DNA of 64,000 nucleotides from contig NZ_JACHOU010000001.1 in NCBI RefSeq assembly GCF_014206975.1, positions 62,001-126,000 on the forward strand. The letters run 5' to 3'. The notes under the pieces were generated by a model. It saw nothing but the letters and a program-made list of their open reading frames with translations, ran no database searches and was not told the DNA's origin. Positions within the stretch are counted from its first letter, which is position 1. Each line of letters opens with the position of its first letter. The DNA is from Aminobacter aganoensis. GTDB lineage: Bacteria; Pseudomonadota; Alphaproteobacteria; Rhizobiales; Rhizobiaceae. Position numbers and translations under genes: made by a program. This document shows, piece after piece, positions 59,772-64,000 of this stretch.

Positions 59772-59784
59772 CTAGACATATGTG
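59772..59784. promoter_or_regulatory. candidate TetR operator 2
   Basis: CTAGACATATGTG is the exact reverse complement of the site at 56328-56340. It lies in the 240-base gap between the oxidase gene and the ABC permease gene. Nearby are GCAATT-N5-AATTGC (59726-59742) and GTAC-N5-GTAC. This gap holds no supported gene and probably carries a second promoter. Confidence 0.55.
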
Positions 59785-59963
59785 AACAGTGTCGCTAGCT
59801 TCCAGTTTCTGGCTGGTTGGCAACAACAACAAAACCGCCAATGACGAGGGTCGGGCCTGCGCCCGTAACCTCGCGGCCGGGACGAGGAGGGTGGTTTGGA
59901 AGACTTCTGTGTCGACAGGGAAACGACGTTGATTGCGTGCCTGCAGGGAGGCGTTGGCACGCG

Positions 59964-60989
59964 ATGACATCGTCCATCGAAGAGCCGGCCTCGGTCAGGC
60001 CGGTGCCATCCGCCGTCCGGCAGGCACGCCGGGGCAATTCGCTCGGACGGCTGGTCGCGCGCCGCATTCTCCTTGGCTTCGGGTTGCTGATCGCGGCATC
60101 GATGCTGATCTTCGGCGGCGTCGAGGCCTTGCCGGGTGATTTCGCGTCGACCTATCTCGGACAGGACGCCACGCCTCAGGCCATCGCCAACATTCGCGAG
60201 GAACTTGGTCTCGATCGTCCGATGGCCGAGCGGTACCTCAGCTGGCTCGGCGGCATCGCCCAGGGCGACTTCGGCACCTCCTGGTCCAATCGCAACTCGG
60301 TCGGCGACCAGATATGGAAGCGGCTCGGCAATTCGCTCCTGCTTGCAGGCGTTGCAGCGCTCATCGCCATCCCGTTGGCATTGGCACTTGGCATGGTCGC
60401 GGTGCTCTACCGCAACCGCATCCCCGACAGGGTCATCAGCCTCCTGTCTTTGGCCGCGATCTCGTTGCCCGAATTCTTCATCGGCTATCTGCTGATCCAG
60501 TTCTTCACGGTCCAGCTCGGTTTCGCGTCCTTCCCGGCCACTGTCTATGACGGCATGGGGCTTGGCGAGCGGCTTGCAACGATAGTGTTGCCCGTGATGA
60601 CTCTGGTCATCGTCGTGCTGGCGCACATGATGCGCATGACCCGCTCGGCGATCATGAACGTCATGTCATCGCCTTATGTCGAGACCGCCGAACTCAAGGG
60701 GCTTTCAGCATTGCGCATCATTGCCGAGCACGCCGCGCCCAACGCGGTCGCGCCGGTCGTGACCGTGATTGCGCTCAATCTTGCCGCGCTCGTCGTCGGC
60801 GTCGTCGTCGTCGAGGTGGTGTTCGTCTACCCCGGCATCGGCCAGTACATGGTGGATGCCGTGACGGTGCGCGACATGCCCGTCGTTCAGGGCTGCGGGC
60901 TCATCTTCGCTGCCTTGTACATCGTGCTCAACATGGTCGCCGACATCGTCTCGATCCTGGCCAATCCACGACTGAGGCATCCACGATGA
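59964..60989 (+). CDS. dipeptide-type ABC transporter permease (DppB type)
   Basis: The product is 341 aa from the ATG at 59964; an open frame extends upstream to 59817 but the leader sequence there is not protein-like. Six hydrophobic helices; the family loop GDFGTSWSNRNSVGDQ and the EAA region (ETAELKGLSALRIIAEHAAP) are clear. It overlaps the next permease by four bases (ATGA). AGGGAGG is about 12 bases upstream, a little far. Confidence 0.9.
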   Translation: MTSSIEEPASVRPVPSAVRQARRGNSLGRLVARRILLGFGLLIAASMLIFGGVEALPGDFASTYLGQDATPQAIANIREELGLDRPMAERYLSWLGGIAQGDFGTSWSNRNSVGDQIWKRLGNSLLLAGVAALIAIPLALALGMVAVLYRNRIPDRVISLLSLAAISLPEFFIGYLLIQFFTVQLGFASFPATVYDGMGLGERLATIVLPVMTLVIVVLAHMMRMTRSAIMNVMSSPYVETAELKGLSALRIIAEHAAPNAVAPVVTVIALNLAALVVGVVVVEVVFVYPGIGQYMVDAVTVRDMPVVQGCGLIFAALYIVLNMVADIVSILANPRLRHPR

Positions 60990-61813
60990 CATTGCGATCA
61001 ATGCCAATCAGCGCGCGGATCGGCCTTGCGGGCATACTGTTCGTCTTTGCCTGCGCCATCTTCGCTCCGATCATCGCGCCCTACGACGAAAGCGCCATTG
61101 TCGGCGAAGTCTGGGCGCCGATGGGCGGCGACTTCCTGCTCGGCACCGACAACCTTGGCCGCGATCTGCTGTCGCGACTGATCTACGGCGCGCGGGCAAC
61201 GCTGTTCGTGGCGCTGTCGGCAACGGTGATCTCGTTTTCGATCGGCATGTTCTTGAGCTTCACGGCAGTGGTCTCTGGCGGCGTGGTCGATCAGGTGCTG
61301 TCGCGACTGAACGATCTTCTGATGTCGGTCCCCGCACTCATCCTGGCGCTGGTCGTGCTTGCGGTGCTGCCACAGAACATCTGGATCCTGATCGTCGTCA
61401 TGGCCGTCATCGACTCGACGCGGGTCTATCGCATCGGCCGCGCCGTCGCCCTCGATGTCAGCGTCATGGATTTCGTCGAGGCCGCATGGCTGCGTGGCGA
61501 AGGCAAGCTCTGGATCATCTTCCGCGAGATCCTGCCCAACACGCTGGCCCCGCTGCTGGGCGAGTTCGGTCTGCGTTTCGCCTTCTCGATCCTGTTCTTG
61601 TCGACACTCTCGTTCCTGGGGCTCGGCATCCAGCCGCCCATCGCCGACTGGGGCGGCATGGTCAAGGACAACAAGGACGGCATCATCTTTGGTGTCTCGG
61701 CGTCGCTCACGCCGGGTGCTGCCATCGCCTTCCTCGTCGTCTGCGTGAACCTCGTCGTCGATTGGCTGATCAACACCACGTCCAGCCTGAAGGGCGCGCG
61801 CGACAATGCCTGA
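60986..61813 (+). CDS. dipeptide-type ABC transporter permease (DppC type)
   Basis: The product is 275 aa. The DppC pattern LLGTDNLGRDLLSRLIYGAR is near residues 50-70, and the EAA loop (FVEAAWLRGEGKLWIIFREI) is present. It pairs with the preceding permease as a heterodimeric channel. It overlaps the ATPase gene by 8 bases. Confidence 0.92.
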   Translation: MTLRSMPISARIGLAGILFVFACAIFAPIIAPYDESAIVGEVWAPMGGDFLLGTDNLGRDLLSRLIYGARATLFVALSATVISFSIGMFLSFTAVVSGGVVDQVLSRLNDLLMSVPALILALVVLAVLPQNIWILIVVMAVIDSTRVYRIGRAVALDVSVMDFVEAAWLRGEGKLWIIFREILPNTLAPLLGEFGLRFAFSILFLSTLSFLGLGIQPPIADWGGMVKDNKDGIIFGVSASLTPGAAIAFLVVCVNLVVDWLINTTSSLKGARDNA

Positions 61814-63461
61814 GATGCTGTCCGTCAAGAATCTGCGTATCGAGGTCACCGCACGCCAGACCGATGGCAGCGCGACCAATCTGGTGCTGGTCGACGATGT
61901 TTCGTTCGACGTCGGCAAGGGCAGGGTGCTCGGCCTCATCGGCGAGTCGGGTGCCGGCAAGTCGACGATCGGGCTGTCGGCGCTGGCATATGGCAGGGGC
62001 GGGGTGCGTATTGAAAGCGGACAAATCCTGCTCGACGGGCAGGACATCGCCAGGCTTGGGCTGCGCGGCATCCGCGCCGTTCGCGGCGCGCGCGTCGCTT
62101 ATGTCGCGCAGTCGGCGGCCGCCGCCTTCAATCCGGCCCACAAGCTCGGACGGCAGGTGATCGAAGCGAGCATCCGCCATGGCATCATGACCCGGGCGGA
62201 GGCGACGAAACGGGCTGCCTATCTGTTCGGCATCCTCGGCCTGCCTGACCCCGATACCTTCGGCGAGCGTTTTCCGCACCAGGTTTCCGGCGGTCAGCTC
62301 CAGCGTGCCATGACAGCCATGGCGCTGTGCGCCAATCCGGAGCTCATCGTTTTCGACGAGCCGACCACGGCACTCGACGTCACCACGCAGATCGAGGTTC
62401 TCGCCGCAATCAAGCACGCCATTGTCGAGACGCAGACCGCAGCGCTCTACATCACGCATGATCTTGCCGTGGTGGCGCAGATTTCCGACGACATCATGGT
62501 GCTGCGCCACGGCAAGACGGTGGAATACGGGTCGACGCGGCAGATCATCGAAGCACCGCGCGCAGACTACACCAGGGCCCTGGTCAGCATCCGCCAGACC
62601 ACGCGGCAGGAGGCGCGCCCCTCCGACGACGCACAACTGCGCGTCGACGGGATGACGGCCGGCTATTCCGCGATGGATGTCCTGCACGATGTATCCTTGG
62701 TCCTGCCCAGGGGCCAGACGCTCGCCGTCGTTGGCGAATCCGGTTCGGGCAAGTCGACGCTGGCCCGCGTCATAACCGGCCTCTTGCCGCCGAAGGCTGG
62801 GACGGTCTCGTTTAGCGGTGCAGCGTTGCCGCCGGCACGCAAGGACCGCTCACGCGAGCAGTTGCGGCGCATCCAGATGATCTACCAGATGGCCGATACG
62901 GCAATGAACCCGCGGCAGAAGATCCGCGACATCGTCGGCCGTCCGCTGACGCTTTATTTCGGCATGCGCGGCACGGCCAAGACAGAGCGGGTCAAGGAAC
63001 TGCTCGACCAGATCGAGATGGGTCCGCAGTTCCTCGACCGTTTCCCGGCTGAGCTGTCAGGTGGACAGAAACAGCGGGTCGCCATCGCCCGCGCGCTCGC
63101 CGCCAAGCCTGAGCTGATCCTGTGCGACGAGCCGACGTCGGCTCTCGATCCGCTGGTAGCCGAGGGCATCCTGAAACTGCTGCTGCGCCTGCAGGCGGAG
63201 ACCGCGGTTTCTTACCTGTTCATCACCCACGACATCGCCATCGTGCGTGCCATCGCCGACCGTGTCGCGGTCATGCATCGCGGCAAGGTGGTGCGCGAAG
63301 GCGTCAAGTCGGCGGTGCTGTCGCCGCCCTTCGACGATTACACCGACCTGCTGCTCAGGTCGGTGCCTGAAATGGAAATTGGTTGGTTGGAACGTGTCCT
63401 GGACGGTCGCCGTGCCGTCCCCCAGGTGCCCGGCGCAGCCATAGAACTGGAGAGATCATGA
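61806..63461 (+). CDS. fused double ATPase of the dipeptide-type ABC importer (DppDF type)
   Basis: The product is 551 aa with two complete ABC domains. The first has GESGAGKST, VSGGQLQ and IVFDEPTTALD. The second has GESGSGKST, LSGGQKQRVAIAR and ILCDEPTSALD. Both ATP sites look active, so one chain replaces separate DppD and DppF. No solute-binding protein gene is present between 56451 and the window end. The stop overlaps the dipeptidase start (ATGA). Confidence 0.92.
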   Translation: MPEMLSVKNLRIEVTARQTDGSATNLVLVDDVSFDVGKGRVLGLIGESGAGKSTIGLSALAYGRGGVRIESGQILLDGQDIARLGLRGIRAVRGARVAYVAQSAAAAFNPAHKLGRQVIEASIRHGIMTRAEATKRAAYLFGILGLPDPDTFGERFPHQVSGGQLQRAMTAMALCANPELIVFDEPTTALDVTTQIEVLAAIKHAIVETQTAALYITHDLAVVAQISDDIMVLRHGKTVEYGSTRQIIEAPRADYTRALVSIRQTTRQEARPSDDAQLRVDGMTAGYSAMDVLHDVSLVLPRGQTLAVVGESGSGKSTLARVITGLLPPKAGTVSFSGAALPPARKDRSREQLRRIQMIYQMADTAMNPRQKIRDIVGRPLTLYFGMRGTAKTERVKELLDQIEMGPQFLDRFPAELSGGQKQRVAIARALAAKPELILCDEPTSALDPLVAEGILKLLLRLQAETAVSYLFITHDIAIVRAIADRVAVMHRGKVVREGVKSAVLSPPFDDYTDLLLRSVPEMEIGWLERVLDGRRAVPQVPGAAIELERS

Positions 63462-64000
63462 CTGAGATGACCATCAGCGAGCGAGCCCGGAAGCTCTACG
63501 CCGACGCACTTGTCTGGGACACGCATTCCGGCTTCATGCCCGACCCGGTCGCCGACCTGAACAATCTCCGGATCTGGCGCGACGCCGGCGTCAACTATCT
63601 GTCCATCGATGTCGGCTTTGACCTGATGTCGTGGCAGGACACGGTCAGGACGCTGGCCGCCTTCCGTCGCTGGATCAACGCCCACCCCGAGCATTATACG
63701 CTGGTGACCAGTGCCGACGAGGCGCTGCAGGCCAAGGCGCAGGGCAAGCTCGGCATCACCTTCGACCTCGAGGGCATGAACGCGCTCGACGGCCGCATCG
63801 AGATGGTCGAGTTCTACCACCATCTCGGTGTCCGCCAGATGCTGTTCGCCTACAATCGCAACAATCTCGCCGGCGGCGGCTGCCACGACGACGATAGCGG
63901 CCTGACCGCTTTCGGCCGGCAGGTGATCGATGAGATGAACCGTCTCGGCATGTTCGTCGACGTAACCCACTGCGGTCACCGCACCACCATGGATGTGATG
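63458..64000 (+). CDS. M19-type membrane dipeptidase homologue, 5' part
   Basis: The first 181 codons of a renal-dipeptidase-like protein are present; the gene runs off the window. The usual H-x-D zinc motif near the start reads H23-S-G25, so the Asp ligand is missing. E105 (DLEGMNAL) and H171 (DVTHCG) match the bridging Glu and a His ligand. M19 enzymes cleave dipeptides, including L-D ones. It is coupled to the ATPase gene by a four-base overlap. Confidence 0.85.
   Translation, partial: MTEMTISERARKLYADALVWDTHSGFMPDPVADLNNLRIWRDAGVNYLSIDVGFDLMSWQDTVRTLAAFRRWINAHPEHYTLVTSADEALQAKAQGKLGITFDLEGMNALDGRIEMVEFYHHLGVRQMLFAYNRNNLAGGGCHDDDSGLTAFGRQVIDEMNRLGMFVDVTHCGHRTTMDVM

Noticed and set aside
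59817-59963. Upstream extension of the DppB-type permease
   Set aside because: The extra 49 residues are not hydrophobic or family-like and cover the intergenic region with the candidate operator.

Overview
The window is a chromosomal segment of an alphaproteobacterium of the order Rhizobiales. A Mesorhizobium/Aminobacter-type member of the Phyllobacteriaceae fits best. The reasons are the high GC content and strong GC3 bias, the lengths of RpoB (1378 aa) and RpoC (1398 aa), the secY-adk-rpsM order, a rhizobial-type palindromic repeat, and a heterotetrameric sarcosine oxidase. The genus is inferred from protein features, not from a database search.

Region 1 (1-32099) is the transcription and translation core: rplK(partial)-rplA-rplJ-rplL-rpoB-rpoC, then a short interruption (an APC-family permease and a small convergent hypothetical gene), then rpsL-rpsG-fusA-tuf-S10-spc-secY-adk-alpha operons ending at rplQ and a strong terminator. 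All genes look intact. The classical rifampicin (RpoB D526, H536, S541) and streptomycin (RpsL K43, K88) positions carry the wild-type residues. The spacers hold much RNA structure: a rplJ leader, five consecutive hairpins before rpoB, and terminator-like hairpins inside the spc and alpha operons. There are also two good promoter candidates (before rpsL and before rpsM).

Region 2 (32263-38471) holds a periplasmic DegP/DegQ-type protease, RarA, and a five-gene bigR-type sulfide/persulfide operon: DUF442 sulfurtransferase, ETHE1-like persulfide dioxygenase, BigR repressor with a conserved Cys pair, and two YeeE/YedE halves. A small methyltransferase gene converges on it.

Region 3 (38546-50154) is a compact carbohydrate or polyol operon: ribose-type ABC importer, SorC/DeoR-type regulator, aldo/keto reductase, GlpD-like dehydrogenase, class I DhnA/LsrF-type aldolase, FGGY kinase and GMC oxidoreductase. 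It sits behind a near-consensus promoter whose -10 lies inside a perfect 16-bp palindrome. The gene set implies oxidation or reduction, phosphorylation and aldol cleavage of an unidentified sugar or polyol.

Region 4 (50262-55459) is a soxBDAG sarcosine oxidase operon. Just upstream is a 53-codon relic that resembles the N-terminus of a dimethylglycine-dehydrogenase-type flavoprotein.

Region 5 (55480-64000, continuing beyond the window) holds a TetR-type regulator divergent from an S9 prolyl-oligopeptidase-type hydrolase, a DadA-like FAD oxidase, a dipeptide-type ABC importer (two permeases and a fused double ATPase) and an M19-type dipeptidase lacking one canonical metal ligand. A 13-bp site shared by the tetR/S9 intergenic region and the ABC leader suggests one regulon. 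This is the best candidate here for an undescribed system, probably uptake and breakdown of an unusual peptide or amino-acid conjugate. No tRNA, rRNA, CRISPR array, insertion sequence or prophage gene was recognised.
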